A program made the position numbers and the translations under genes. Positions 11,888 to 23,656 of a stretch of 64,000 nt of DNA are shown here, one piece after another. Source of the DNA: Serendipita indica DSM 11827 (Eukaryota > Basidiomycota > Agaricomycetes > Sebacinales > Serendipitaceae); assembly GCA_910890315.1 (NCBI GenBank), contig CAJVGD010000046.1, forward strand, positions 1,273,873-1,337,872. Direction: 5' to 3'. The notes below the pieces were generated by a model. That model saw only the letters and a program-made list of their open reading frames with translations. It was not told where the DNA came from and did not search any database. Each line of letters starts with the position of its first letter. Position 1 is the first letter of the stretch.

Positions 11888-14800
11888 CTAGTCCATTGTC
11901 CACTCCCATCGAGCATACTCCTCGTCCCAACGAATAACCCAGGGATAGGTCTGTTGCTTTGTCAACGGAACCATTTCCCACTGCCCTCTCTCCTCGACAT
12001 ATTCGACTGCAAAATGCTTGAAGATGACGCCTTCTGTTTGGTCAGGCATTTCGACCTTGGCATCTTTCTTTCCAAAATCCAAATTCTGAAGCGTCCGCTC
12101 CTCGGACACCAACCTCCATCGAGCTTGAGTAGGATTCCAAACCGTACTTTTGCGCAGGCCGATAGAATTTCCTGCCGGTGGAATCCATTCCCAGGTGTCC
12201 TCAAGCACGGGCGAGGTGTCAGTATTCATGGAGCTTTCCATGGTTCCAACTCGAAGGAAAACACGCCCACCGCGGAGTGGCTGCGGTAGACTACTCGGGA
12301 CGAGTCTATCAAGACCTAGAGAAGTGCTCGGGGAAATGTCCTCACGGACCGACGTGCCACTCCCAGATGTCGACGAACCCGCGGATTTTTGATAGTTCAT
12401 GACAAATTGTTGATTGGAGGCATCGCCAGACGCATCCATTGGGCTGAGAGTACTCCGGGTCCCATTCATTCGCGTTCGTTTCGCTTCCCTCACTCCTGTG
12501 CCATCATCCTCAACGTCCATCAAATCCGGTGAGTCGCTTCTGATCCTTTTGAGGGACAGGATTGTCGAGGACTTTGACTCTCTAGTCGTAGCTCCTCGTC
12601 CATATCGATTCGTGGTATCTGGAAGATGGTGATCCACCCACTCATCCGAAAAGCCGAGAGTAGAGTCAGCTCTCCTTCCGTCCGGCCCAATCACTTCGAA
12701 GAGTACCCGACGGCCTGAGATGATCGTCAATGGAGAGAAAAAGCAAAGAGAAATTCGTCACCTGTCTCTCGTGTAGCTATACGCAGCGTGCTCGTGACCA
12801 TAGCCCAATTCATCGCAGTTGCCATTTCCTGCGTCCATCGCGCAGGATTGGATCTGTCGTCGACTTGATCCTCGGTGATAAAGGGAAGGCAGACATAAGG
12901 AACGCCGCGGAGATATTGCCTACGCTCTGCAAGAAGATAGGGAAGCCCTAGCCAGGGTATGGGTATGGCCACGCTCGTAAGCGCATGTCGCTCTGTATCC
13001 TCGTCAATGTAAAGCCAAACTCATCAAGCTTAAACGTACCAAAGAACCGATTGAATGCCAATAAGAACGTTGTCATGTTAAAGTTCGTTGCGTCTGGCTT
13101 TGGGTATCCCAAAGGAGGCCAACGACTTTGCGGAGTCGTCGATGAAGCCAGTTCGTCAGAATTGGGCAGTGACCTCTGCTTTCCTTTGAATGCATGTCGT
13201 GGATGCATAGCTGGCCGAGCTTGGGGTGTGGTGGAGTAGTGCATTGGAGAATGTGGAGGGTATTGATATCCGTAAGAAGACGACACCTCACTGTAAGGCG
13301 TCGAAGTCCCAGACCTATACGATGATTGGGGTGGTGAGAGTGGCCTTTGAGCCGCACGTGAGGCGGCGCTATTGGCAGACAGAGTTCCAGCTTCGAACAT
13401 CTGCTTCGCCATTGCTTGCGCTCTAGCCATACCAAGCTCCGAGTCCCGTCGCCTCCTGGCACTTTCTTCGTGCCTAGCAGTTCTTCTTATGGGCACCTCT
13501 GAGAGCATAATTCCAGATTTCTCGGGTTTCTCGGGTTTCTCTTTCTTCCTGTGTGATTCCTTGAGTTTGATCGCTGCTGCTACTGCGCGCTCTTCGCGTT
13601 GGCGTTGGCGCTCCAAGGCTGCTTCCTTCTTCTGAGCTAGAGAAGGGTCGGGTATGTTGAGTGCAAGCCAGTCTTCTGAATATCCGAGTGTCGTGTCCGC
13701 AAGCACTCCTGCGGCATCCACTGTCTCGAAAAGAACGATGCGTCCGGGCTCACGAGGAAGAATTCGCATACTGCCTGAATCGAGCACAGTCTTCATATGA
13801 GAGATAACGTCACCACTCCATACCGATGGGTGACTGGCCTGGAACACGACTTTGTCGTCCTTGATCTTCGGCAGCGCGCCTGGGTGAAACCCGGTAATAT
13901 ACTTGTTTTTCTGGGCGAGTGCCTGCGGAATAAGCGCCCAAGGGACCTCTGATCCGTCTTCGTTGATATCGAATTCGGCTAAGCAGATTAGTGGGCGAGG
14001 TCAAATCTTACTAATTTTGCTTACCAATTCTTCGCATAACCCCCGTCGAAACTTCCACTCTGAGCTGCTTACGCTGTTGACGTGGATCGTCTGAACGCTC
14101 CTTTGTCTCCTCTTCCTCTTCGCCAGTAGATTCCTCGACGATCACCCAGCCTCGACCCTTGGTTACAACAGCAGTCGCAGAGATAGCTTGCGCCTTTTCT
14201 AGCTGTTTTGCCTCACGACGCTGCCGATTGAGATGCCTATCGGACATGATGATGGGCGCTTGGGTGAACCGCTGTAACCAGGCAGGAGAGAACTCTAGAG
14301 TGGACTCTTGCATCGTTCCGTCCTCTTGTTCAATTTCAAAGAGTATCATCCTGTCTAAGACGGAATTAGGATGAAGCTCTTGCATGTGTTATGGGCCTAC
14401 TGGGATCACGCCTGACCAACCGCAGCTTCTCAGCCTTTGAGGCATCCAGAAATTTCTGTATTTGCGAGTCTGACCATTTTGAGGGGATACAATTAGGATC
14501 GACCTGGAGAGACTGAGATCTCTGAACAGTTGGATGGAGAATGACTCACTTCGTCGTTTACAATATTCGGGGCACAGATTGAAGGCAGACCTGACATGCA
14601 TCGCTTCCGTCTTGCTAAAAGTATTGGTAACTGGAGCCAGGTACTGTCAAGTCCGCTCCAAGGAATATTACAGTCTCCTACTCGACATAAGAACGAACCA
14701 TGGAAAATGGGTCGTACTCACGGCACAGACGCTTCAAGGCTCTCGAGATTTCTCTGCGCAATGGCTGCATGCTATCCTCTGGATCATCACTCGACGAATA

Positions 14801-15573
14801 GTCCGAATTGTCTGCTGAACTGTCATCGCCACTAGCGTCTATGATTATCAGTGTGAGAGAAGTGAATTTAACAGGGTTTAATACTCACTATGAGATGACA
14901 CATCGTCCCGCACGTTCATCCCTCGTCTGCGATGACGCTCTCGTTTGCCGAATCGAGGTATCGTGGTCACATTGCCCGCGTCGTCAAAGGCTTCAAAAAT
15001 AATGTTGGAGCCTATGGAGTTTTAATACCAATAAATTACACGCCAGAAAGTCGTGGCTGCAGTGCGCCGCGGCACGTTGTTTCAGAGCAACGGAAGGCTC
15101 ACCATGGGGTCGTGGATGAACGGACACCAGATTATTGTCTAGGGCTTTGCGCATAACTTCTACATTCTCATCGGTCCACGGCGAGCGCAGATTCATCGAG
15201 ATGCGCTCCTCGACTGTTTGAGCTGGCGAATCAAAGACAATCTCGCGAGGAAGTCGCACAACAACACCGCGGTCCCATACATGATCGGGAAACGCATTCC
15301 ATTTGATATATCGGTGTCCATTTTGGGGATGGAGATAGATGCCCGCGGCAGCTGAATATTATGTAAGTAAGGGGCGCTCATAAATCTCTAAAAGTCCTCC
15401 AAAGCTCTTTGAAAGGTAACTTTCGCTCCAAAACGAGATGCTTCGACGGGAGTAGGCTCCATCAGAGCCGAAATTTCCGGCCACGCGTCGTGGAAACGAG
15501 CACTCTTACCGAGAATATCCATGAAGCGACCCACGACTATCTGTTTTTCCGAGGGTATGGCTCGTGGAGGCAT
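11888..15573 (-). CDS. 1015-aa protein with four diverged repeats of an unnamed domain
   Basis: I rebuilt ten exons: 15573-15510, 15351-15103, 15011-14889, 14838-14722, 14614-14550, 14503-14401, 14354-14025, 13978-13040, 12992-12762 and 12714-11888. All junctions are GT..AG and keep frame; the sum is 3048 nt. Four copies of a roughly 60-residue unit lie near residues 75-135, 207-280, 399-460 and 711-773. Each has a Trp-Ser/Thr helix, a basic residue then (I/V)LFE or IIFE, and in three copies an STLGFS/TTLGYS/STLEFS motif followed by a Trp. Between copies 3 and 4 lie a Lys/Glu-rich helix (about 470-520) and a disordered Ser/Pro region. The C-terminal 120 residues are Trp-rich (DTWEWIPPAG, WNPTQARWRL, WVIRWDEEYARWEWTMD). 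I do not recognise the family. Exon 1 is the least certain: its intron is 158 nt and the frame it removes looks protein-like. Confidence 0.75.
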
Positions 15574-15960
15574 ATTTGAGTTCAGCGCAAGAGTGGTTCG
15601 GGACGAAGTTTGTTACCACCGCTTCCCAGTAAAAAACAATGTAACCCACAAACATACAAAATTAATGGACGGTTATTCAAGTTTTATTTGTCTCAGTGCG
15701 TGATGCTAAGCAGGACAAAAAGGTCTCTAGGCCTGCCTTAGAGGCACCAGGGCCGAGAGCACAGCGGCAAAGCCCTTATGCAGGCCTGATAGTACCACGA
15801 GGTGTAGCTAGAGTCCTGTCTATGTTATCCAGCATCCCGCAATAGACTGCCCCGACCGTCTTAGTCAGCTCCGCCTTTAACTCAGAGTAAATCATATTGA
15901 CACAATGAACAAGAATCTGAAGTTTACAAATCTTCTCAGCTTATGGTGACAATTGGCATA
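15574..15960. other. Intergenic region
   Basis: Between the start of the repeat protein and the end of the DUF6534-like gene. A short imperfect inverted sequence (CTCTAGGCCTGCCTTAGAGG) sits at about 15724-15743. Nothing else is seen. Confidence 0.4.
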
Positions 15961-17300
15961 TTAAACAACTCGGCTCTCTTGAATCTTGTCGACAATGATC
16001 TGGAGGTAGCTCAGTTCACGAACATTCGAATGTTGCGAAAGATATACTTACCTCTATATCGTGCGATCCATGAAGTGAGCGCTTGTCGGGCAGGGCTCGA
16101 TGCACCTGAATTCCGTCGAGGTGGAAAACCTCTCCTTCATGCGGACGGCAGGGCACTGAGCCGATAATATTGGCCGCGGAGCCTCTATTTGCGCTGCCCC
16201 CGAGCCTTCGAGAACCAGATTCGAGGCCGCTGAGTGTGTTGGTGATCCGGCTAGAAACGCTGCATTGGATCGACTTGCGAACATTGAGATTGGATAACAT
16301 TGTAATGGTATAAGCGCGGCCAAGACAAAAGGAAAAATATGCAGAGTCGTTTGTCTCTGGTTTGGCGAGGAAGATGGAGAGAACAAGTGCTGCGAGTATG
16401 GTTGTAAAGGTGCCCGACTGCACAGCGATATAAGCGAGGCGCGTAAGGACCTGCTTCGTACTACGTAAAGAGGTACGTTTCGTGGCTTGGAGCAAAGTGA
16501 TGACAAGGGAGACGACGATCAAAATGTCGGCAATACAAGAGGAGCCGAGCCAGATGCTGCGGTGAATGAACAAAGATCAAATAAATAATTTATTCACGTA
16601 CGTAGCAGCAGTCGTTGCTCTTTCGCGATCCGTATACGAGTCGAACAATATGAGTACGCAGCCGACGTAGCATCCTCCAGCGAGCTGGAGAATATCAGCA
16701 GAGCCTTTGGACGACGTATATGCATACAGCTGTCAGCGTGCAGATGAAGAGCGCACGGTAATGATCGACTGCCTCGAGCTAAATAGTGTCAGCCACTCGT
16801 TCCGCCAATATAGCTCCTTGCTCACAGATTGTAGTACCGTATAATGAGAAACGACTGTACCAACGCCCCGACGGCGGTCGTGCAAAAAACGTACGTAGGG
16901 GTCGGCCAATACTGCTTTGCAAGATAATCAGCCTCTCCTATAATTGGTGAGTCACGATTCATGCAGAATAAAGGAGAGGTACCCCAATGCTGAACGTCTG
17001 ACATAAACACCCAAGCGCAGATAGCAATCGTACAGACAGTGTCTGTAAGAAAGCAAAGGGAGACAAAGAACTTGACGAGCTTCTTCTCGCTACTCCAAAA
17101 CTCCTTGATATAAAAGTACAACAGCACAATCTCCAGCATGTAGAGCATACCTAAATAGCGGTGAGAATACACAGTTACTCTACTGTGATGGTAACCCACA
17201 GTTGAGCCAAGAACCGCCGGTAATACCGCTTCAAACGCATCAGCACAGACGTGGCTAAATTAATGCCGACTCACTTCAAAGCAGGTCCAAACTGATTCAT
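15961..17300 (-). CDS. DUF6534-type seven-helix membrane protein
   Basis: The exons encode hydrophobic helices in the order usual for this Agaricomycete family: MLYMLEIVLLYFYI; FFVSLCFLTDTVCTIAICAW; YVFCTTAVGALVQSFLIIRY; LAGGCYVGCVLILF; IADILIVVSLVITLLQ; and FTTILAALVLSIFL, followed by the characteristic LSNLNVRKS end and a Ser-rich cytoplasmic tail. Introns I can place are 16000-16051, 16557-16601, 16685-16727 and 16779-16825, with two or more in the first 150 bases after the ATG at 17300. The last intron adds a short exon ending at 15961. One junction (16779-16825) does not keep frame in my reading, so there is either a one-base error or a different splice site. Function of the family is unknown; a sensor role is often guessed. 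Confidence 0.7.
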
Positions 17301-17891
17301 CTGATCTACTATATAAGTGGGATGACTTTCGTAGAGTGGCGTCAAGTCGCTGGCGATGGACGAGGTACTCTCTTCCGAGAGATGGATCGGGGTTGAATCC
17401 AGTCTCTGCACTTCAACGATTATCTTGAGCTGCCTTGAAATGAAAAGCGAACTGAGTGAGCATCGCGCCGTGATGGGGAACTGGGTCCTTCATTGATCTG
17501 CGGATCCACTGCCTCTGGGTCGAATTGCCAATAGCACGCTACGGGCCAAAGATAAAAGATGGGATGCATATGCCTCAGAAATCTCATGTGCTTCCTACGA
17601 TTCAGTCGTAATCTAATGCAACCGTGCGCTCCAGATGTTCATGCCATTCTCCCACGAGACCCCTCCTCAGGGCTACGGGATATCATTGAAGACTACAACA
17701 CATCACGTATAGTTCAAACTATGAATTACCTAGTGCGTTTCTTCATGTAAACCAAGCAAGAGTGTATTCAGTCAACTAGCTACAGAGATGATGTGTTGAA
17801 TTACTTTTACGGGTATGCATAACCCTGCAATGTACCGTCTCATCTTCCACATCCTCTATTTGTGGTAATACACACCTAAGGTCTGGAGCTC
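17301..17891. other. Intergenic region
   Basis: Spacer between two minus-strand genes: upstream of the DUF6534-like gene and downstream of the ubiquitin-fold gene. I see no coding signal; a 63-codon frame at 17559-17750 has no support. GGTTGAATCC near 17393 resembles a tRNA B box, but no tRNA fold surrounds it. Confidence 0.4.
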
Positions 17892-18871
17892 CTATGAGGT
17901 GGTGACCGGGTTACGCACGACCACGGTGCGCGTCACCACCAACAGGGTTTCGTCCCGGATCCCGACACTCTCCAAGGTCTCGGTGTCTTCCGCAGTAACT
18001 GCCTCTGTTGATATCCATAGGTTTTGCTGATACTCTGCGACGGCAAACGTATCCGCAAGCTGCTGCTTGAGGTCGCCGACTGTGGTCGACCTGGGGAGAG
18101 TAAATCTTCGATACTCTGGCGGTGTCTCTTCAATATTCGCCGATTCAACGTAGCATGCGGTGAATGAGATATGAGAGGCGTTGGTTCTTTGCAAAGGACT
18201 AGTCGGAGGCGCCAGGCGGTCTAGTGGTGGCGGCTTTGGAATGAAACTTTGTATGCGTGGACGAGATACTGTTGGAGATGGTGTCTGCGGAAGAGTAGAA
18301 GTGGATGGAGCTCCAGGCGTTGGGAGCGGTCGGCTACTTCGAGGGCGAGTTGTCGTCGGAGGGGTCGAGGGGGTATCCAAGGATTCTCTTTCTTTCTGTG
18401 CCGGTAGAGAAATGGATATAGACTTGTCAGAAGGGGAAATAGAGGGACGTATCGACGAAATGGTTGGGCGTGACGTCGACTTTGGGCTTAGTGTAGGACT
18501 TCTGATGGTCGGTATCGCACGCCCGACGACAAATATGGTGTGAACAGTAGGTGATAGACGACTCCAGTTATCCTTGTCGAGCACGACTCGATCCATGCTG
18601 AGATATTGGCATGAGAGTTCTACGGGTTCGTTTGTCGGGATTACAAATGTTTCCCGTGCTTGCTGTACCGCGTCCTACAACGGAAACTTGTTAGTACGAT
18701 TACAAAATCGAGATGCCGGATTATTTTTAACCGTACCTCATACGTAAGAGGCCTGTAAACGACCGCGGGTGTATCGTCATGAACCATGGTGATTCTCGAC
18801 ATTTTGATGATACTTTCATCATGGCCTAAATTTAGACTGGATTTTGGTGAGGAGCTCGGCGAGTTGCCCAT
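17892..18871 (-). CDS. Ubiquitin-fold-like protein with possible N-myristoylation
   Basis: Two exons (18871-18737 and 18674-17892, 62-nt intron) give 305 residues. The N-terminus MGNSPSSS fits the myristoylation pattern Met-Gly-x-x-x-Ser. Residues about 36-90 (PLTYEDAVQQARETF, then CQYL and LDKDNWSRLSP ending in IFVV) and the last 70 residues (RRFTLPRSTTVGDLKQQLAD, then QNLWISTEAV, ETLESVGIRDETLLVV) both look like beta-grasp folds, the second close to a ubiquitin-like or Ras-association domain. The middle is a disordered Ser/Thr/Pro linker. The open frame continues upstream only from GTG, so the ATG at 18871 is the likely start. A membrane-anchored adaptor is inferred from the lipid motif and the two folds; no specific homologue is recognised. 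Confidence 0.7.
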
Positions 18872-19471
18872 CGAAGTTCGAATCCAAGAAGCGCCTCGAA
18901 GCGCTGTGTCATGTACGGACACTAGCAGTCATTCTAAACAAGCTCTTTAGCACTACTATTGGGTTTTGTTGACCACCCGGGCTCACAAGAAATGGTTCAC
19001 GAAGTGGAGGAATCCAAGTTGACTGGGTGTTTTCTCTCCTGAATTTCCGACTTGCATTATCGTCACGAAACGTGTATGGGCGTTTATCAGTCATCGAATT
19101 TATACCGCTTGACTGTCTACCGGCACAATTGAGACTCCCAACTGCAGCGTTCTGATCAATCCTAGTATTCTAAACTGCCTCTCATTGATGACGTAGAAGC
19201 CAAGTAGTATTCTCTGTGATTATAGCGCTGCTTACTGTCCGTCAGGAGTGGCCACCCATCTTGACCTTCCCACTGCCCGTGAAGCTAGGACATAATCGCG
19301 CCGTCACGCGTCCCTCTACGCGATTTATATTCAAAGCGCACACAGACAAACAAAACGACGTCTTTTTGCACTTTTGTCACGCCCGGATCAACGAAGTCGT
19401 CGCGTGAAGACACGAAGACAGGCGTTTCGCTCCAAAGCCGGGCTCATCAGGTTACAACGTCATACAAGACG
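18872..19471. other. Divergent intergenic / promoter region
   Basis: Spacer between the divergent ubiquitin-fold-like gene and the plus-strand gene starting at 19472. It contains a 61-codon minus-strand frame (18909-19094) that could be an upstream exon or leader but has no clear splice link. No other feature is seen. Confidence 0.4.
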
Positions 19472-20343
19472 ATGATACAGACCGACTGGTTCACATACGA
19501 GGGTGAACGCAGACAGATGCGCCGCCACCCATCGCTCCAGGTCGGCACGTCAGCTTGGTTTGACAGCGAGGATACTGATTCAGACATTAGGATCAGGTTC
19601 TACATGTGCGTACCGAATTTGGGATTCCGGTCACAACAGAGGTGTCGCTACTCGTCGACTGGGTTGGGCACGTCTTTCCCGCAACGAATGAGACGTTTGA
19701 TTCGCTATCCCTCGGCTCTTCTTGTCTGCCTTGTCAAGAATTCATTGTCGCGACGTCGCCAATCGCCGCCGCCACGCTCACCGTCGCCACGCTCAAGCAC
19801 AAGGCTCATCTCGACGCAGGGACTAGGTCCAAAGCACGCCGCCTTTCCACGTTTCTGCGGCCCTCGTTCTTCTACATCCGGAAAGCTGTGCAAAAGGTTA
19901 GACGTATCATCATTGGAAGGAAACCTAGGCCAAACCGTGTATATGTGGTGGCTAATCAACAGTATGACATCGCGAGCAGCTATATAAGAAGCAACCGAAC
20001 ATTCTTGCAGCAACTAGAGGACAATCTCAAGACTCAGACGCAGAAGGCTCGTAAAGGTGACCACCGTGTTCTCTCGACATCTTATCCTGAACATGTCGAA
20101 GTGATTGAAGAAGAAGAGGAATTCCAATTTGAAGAGGCAGAGACCATCCATACGACGTCGCAAACGAGCATTCATACGGTACACTTTGATCAGGACCCTG
20201 GTATTGACCTTCGAGTATCACGTTTCGAACAAGGTGTGGAACCAGATATTCTAAGAGACGAGGTCGGGAATGGTTCAGTGTCTGAAGGAGTGAAGGGTGA
20301 GATGTTGAGCGAGTTTGGGATGCTCGCTTATCCGGCGGCGTGA
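19472..20343 (+). CDS. Hypothetical protein with acidic C-terminal half
   Basis: Coding is clear in one frame from about 19591 to the stop at 20343. That frame has no useful ATG of its own. The best model starts at the ATG at 19472, leaves the first exon at 19540 and resumes at 19591 (50-nt phase-0 intron, weak donor GTCGGC, acceptor ATTAG), giving 273 residues. The protein has a basic central part (KARRLSTFLRPSFFYIRKAV, IIIGRKPRP) and an acidic stretch (VEVIEEEEEFQFEEAE). No signal peptide or clear membrane segment is seen. I do not recognise the family. The unusual donor leaves the N-terminus uncertain. Confidence 0.6.
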
Positions 20344-20684
20344 TCCAGTTTCTTTAATTCCAGTACGATAAAATGTGCAATTGAAATGAACAACTTAGCA
20401 CTATGAACGCGTCGCTTGTCATTTTCCGGTCTTTGCTTTGGTGGGTGAGACAGCCTAGCATAAACGTAATTCTAGAATATGATAATTGCATATACTCTGG
20501 TGAATATTTCTCTGAGATTTATGACGGGCAAAAAGGGTGGCTCACGTGATCTGGATTAAGGTTTGAGGCGGCGACCCCCAGACACCGCGGCGTTGTATAT
20601 AAGCTCTGGTCGAAATGCACAATTCGGCCATCAACCGCGTTTTCGCCCCACTTTCAAAACTCGCCTTGAACACTCGCATCTCCC
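20344..20684. promoter_or_regulatory. Histone H3 promoter region with TATA box
   Basis: A TATATAA box at 20596-20602 lies 83 bases before the H3 ATG. No other motif can be assigned by eye. Confidence 0.55.
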
Positions 20685-21211
20685 ATGGCCCGCACTAAGC
20701 AAACCGCCCGCAAGTCTACTGGGTCAGTTAATATTCATAATTAAATATAATAAATTATACTGACATTGTTTACAGTGGCAAGGCCCCTCGTAAGCAGCTC
20801 GCTACCAAGCAAGCCCGCAAGACGGCCCCCAAGACGGTCGCTTCTGGTGTCAAGAAGCCCCATCGTTTCAGGCCAGGAACTGTCGCTCTTCGTGAAATCC
20901 GTCGTTACCAGAAGAGCACCGAGCTCCTCATCCGCAAGCTCCCCTTCCAGCGTCTCGTTCGTGAGATTGCCCAGGACTACAAGGTATGCAGTCATTTAGA
21001 ATATTTGTGTGATACAAGTGCTGATAATGCCTTTTAGACCGACCTCCGCTTCCAGTCGTCGGCTGTCCTCGCTCTCCAAGAGGCCGCAGAGGCTTACCTC
21101 GTCTCGTTGTTCGAGGATACCAACTTGGCTGCCATCCACGCCAAACGTGTTACCATCCAGCCCAAGGATCTCCAGCTCGCTCGTCGCCTCCGAGGAGAGC
21201 GTGCCACATAA
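20685..21211 (+). CDS. H3: Histone H3
   Basis: This is a core histone of the nucleosome. Three exons (20685-20722, 20776-20983, 21038-21211) with introns of 53 and 54 nt encode 139 residues. The N-terminal tail [20 protein letters not shown], the central [20 protein letters not shown] and the fold up to [20 protein letters not shown] are unmistakable. Differences from the textbook sequence are a Gln in place of Ala24 next to Lys23, two extra residues between Lys27 and the Lys that normally sits at 36, Tyr instead of Phe in AQDYKTD, and an extra C-terminal Thr. The Ala in NLAAIHAK, where animal H3 has Cys, is normal for fungi. Whether this is the main H3 or a variant cannot be told from one copy; no H4 neighbour is present. 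Confidence 0.97.
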
Positions 21212-21821
21212 GCTCGCTTCTGGTCCTCTTTCTCGTTCTTTTTTTTCGATGTAGGACTTGCTAATTTGTACTACAATTTATTTCTTGCCTCGGATTTGTC
21301 GTGATCTAAACTTGATACAAAGGCGTGGGTGCATATCCAGGGAAAGTGGTGTCAGTATTCTTAGTCGTAACTAGTCTTGGGCGGACATCCGAGGCTATCA
21401 GATCGCTGTCGTCAGGTCCAAGTGGCAAGTAGGCTCCTATTCTAAGATAAGGAACTATCGAATGGTCCAGGAGGCCTAGCGGATGTCCGTTGCGCGCTAG
21501 AACCCTCCGAGTCACAGTCGCACGTCCGAACTCTTAAGCCCCATGGCGAATAGGGAAAGAATACAAAACTGTACGTTGAATTCTCGCACCGATCTGGCCG
21601 GCGAAGCAGAAAGACGCGGGCTGACAAATTCTCTCAGGTCGACCAGTGGCGACATTAAAATGACAAAGCGCGTCATGACACGTCGTTTGAATGAGCGTCG
21701 AAAACGGCGAGGCTGAATCAGCACCCGTCTACGCGTTTATCTGGCTCGTCTGGCTGGTATAAAATCCCCTGGTTGGAATCCCATCTCCCACCCATCCGTT
21801 TTCGACATTGCAACAGCAGAA
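21212..21821. promoter_or_regulatory. H3 3' flank and MFS transporter promoter
   Basis: The 610-base spacer holds a TATAAAA box at 21758-21764, 58 bases before the transporter ATG. The minus-strand frames at 21306-21724 look like chance. No other element is recognised. Confidence 0.5.
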
Positions 21822-23656
21822 ATGGAGGTTCAAACTATCGACTCAAACGCACCTACTGCTGTCCCGACTCCTCGTGTGTCTAGCAGCCCGCTCCCCACAA
21901 AGGACGGCAAGGGCAAAACCGACGGCGCTGTCGTTCTCACTACAACTAATACTATCGACACACTCACAAACGAGGTCGATGCAAGCAATGACGAGGTGGG
22001 CAACCAGCCCGACCTCGCGACCGTCTCGACTCTTCGCAAGATTTCTCTCCTCATCATGTTCACACTCGCAGAGTTTCTCGACGCGTTTAACAATTCGGCC
22101 CTCTTCCCTGCTATCCCACCCTTGACAGAGGACCTCCACTTTCTCGTCTCGGAGACTGTCTGGGTCATCAGCGCCTATCAGCTCACGTTTGCCGCGTTCC
22201 TATTAGTGGTACGTACAGTCTCTGAAATCCCCATCTTACAACGAGGCTAACGCGACTCTATTTAGAGCGGACGTATTTCTGATGTGTACACGCCCAAGCC
22301 AGCCTTTATTGCTGGTTGTCTCATCCTTGGCATTACTCATCTCATTGGCGGTTTCACACATCAAAAGATTGCCCTCCTCGTCCTCCGTGCGCTCGGTGGT
22401 ATTGGTGGCGCCCTCACCATTCCCTCTGCGCTCTCCCTCATCGTTCAGCTATTCCCGGAACCCACTGCTCAAGCACGTGCCATCTCCCTCTTTGGATCAG
22501 CCGGTGCGATCGGTAATATCCTTGGTGTGCTCATCGGCGCCGTGCTCGTCCAATACGCTGGCTGGAGCTGGATCTTTTGGTTTGTCGCCATCGTCGGGAT
22601 CAGTATTGCCATTGTCTGCTTCTTCCTCATTCCCAACGCGAAGCGTGACCGAAGCAAAAAGGTCAACTTTGACGCGACGGGCGTCACCATCCTAACAGGT
22701 TCGTTATTTCTTCACAACCAAACACTCTGTGCTCATAAGATTTTTTTTTCACAGTCGCGGTCATTTTGTTCATCTTTGCCGTCACCTCTGGCTCGACAAA
22801 AGGATGGGGTACCGCCTATGTGCTCGCCCCGCTCATCATCTCCATCTTCATCGTCGCTGCCTTCTTGTTCTGGGAAGCGCGTATCCCCGCCGATGACGCT
22901 GTCCTTCCACCGCGCATGTGGCGCTATCGTAACTTTGGCGTCCTCGTCGGTCTCGCGCTCTTGCCCTACTTTTGGTGGGTCACCTCGTTTGTGCTCATCA
23001 CTGCCTGGTGGGAGCAAGTCTTTGGCTGGTCTGCGATCAACACTGCCGTCCACTTCCTCCCTATGGGTATCGGTGCATGGCTCATCTCCAACTTTACCGG
23101 TCGTTTCCCCAAGTGGTTCCCGCACAAATATATCCTCTTGGCGGGTCTTACTCTGGCCATCATCTCGACCATCTTGCTTCCCTTTGCCGACTCGCCCGAT
23201 ACTTATTGGCGCTTCACATTCCCAGCATTTACGCTAGGTACGATTGGCATGATGATCGTCTACGCCAACTCGTCCATTGCCATCTTCAGCTACACGCCTC
23301 CCTCGGTCGCGGGTACAGTCGGCGCCGTATTCAACTGCGCACTCCAGCTTGGTTCGGCGGTAGGTCTCGCGGCCGTGTCGAGTATCTCGACGTCTATCGA
23401 CGAAAAGGTCCGCCTTGAAATTCCGCTTGACCAGTGGAAGAGCCGACTTGGAGAGATTACAGACGCAATGTGGAAGGAGGCGTTCAAAGGACGCGCTGCG
23501 TCTTTCTGGTTCCTTCTTGGAATCTTGGGCATCGAGGTCATTGCTGTCCTCGTCTTCTTCAAGGTTAACATCCCGAACCATGAAGAAGAAGGCCACCGTG
23601 AGCATGCTCCAAAGTCCGACGTCGAGGCTCCCGTGCAGGAAAAGGAAAAACATTAG
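21822..23656 (+). CDS. Major facilitator superfamily transporter, DHA2-like
   Basis: Three exons (21822-22208, 22266-22698, 22755-23656; introns of 57 and 56 nt) give 573 residues. After a cytosolic N-terminus come about 14 hydrophobic helices. The motif after helix 2 is SGRISDVYTPKPAF, an MFS motif A variant, and helix 4 carries LRALGGIGGALTIPSALSLI. The later part (MWRYRNFGVLVGLALLPYFW and FNCALQLGSAVGLAAVSSIS) matches the drug:proton antiporter style with 14 helices. The C-terminal tail is acidic and Lys-rich (EKEKH). A role in export of drugs or metabolites at the plasma membrane is inferred from the family; the substrate is unknown. It does not sit in a biosynthetic cluster. Confidence 0.9.

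Noticed and set aside
17370-17470. Possible tRNA from GGTTGAATCC
   Set aside because: No acceptor stem, anticodon stem or A box could be paired around it. I found no convincing tRNA anywhere in the window.
20776-20983. H3 Cys-to-Ala as a novelty
   Set aside because: Ala in NLAAIHAK is usual in fungal H3, for example in yeast.
22733-23125. Minus-strand acidic frame inside the MFS gene
   Set aside because: Antisense shadow of hydrophobic codons; the sense strand encodes clear transporter helices.
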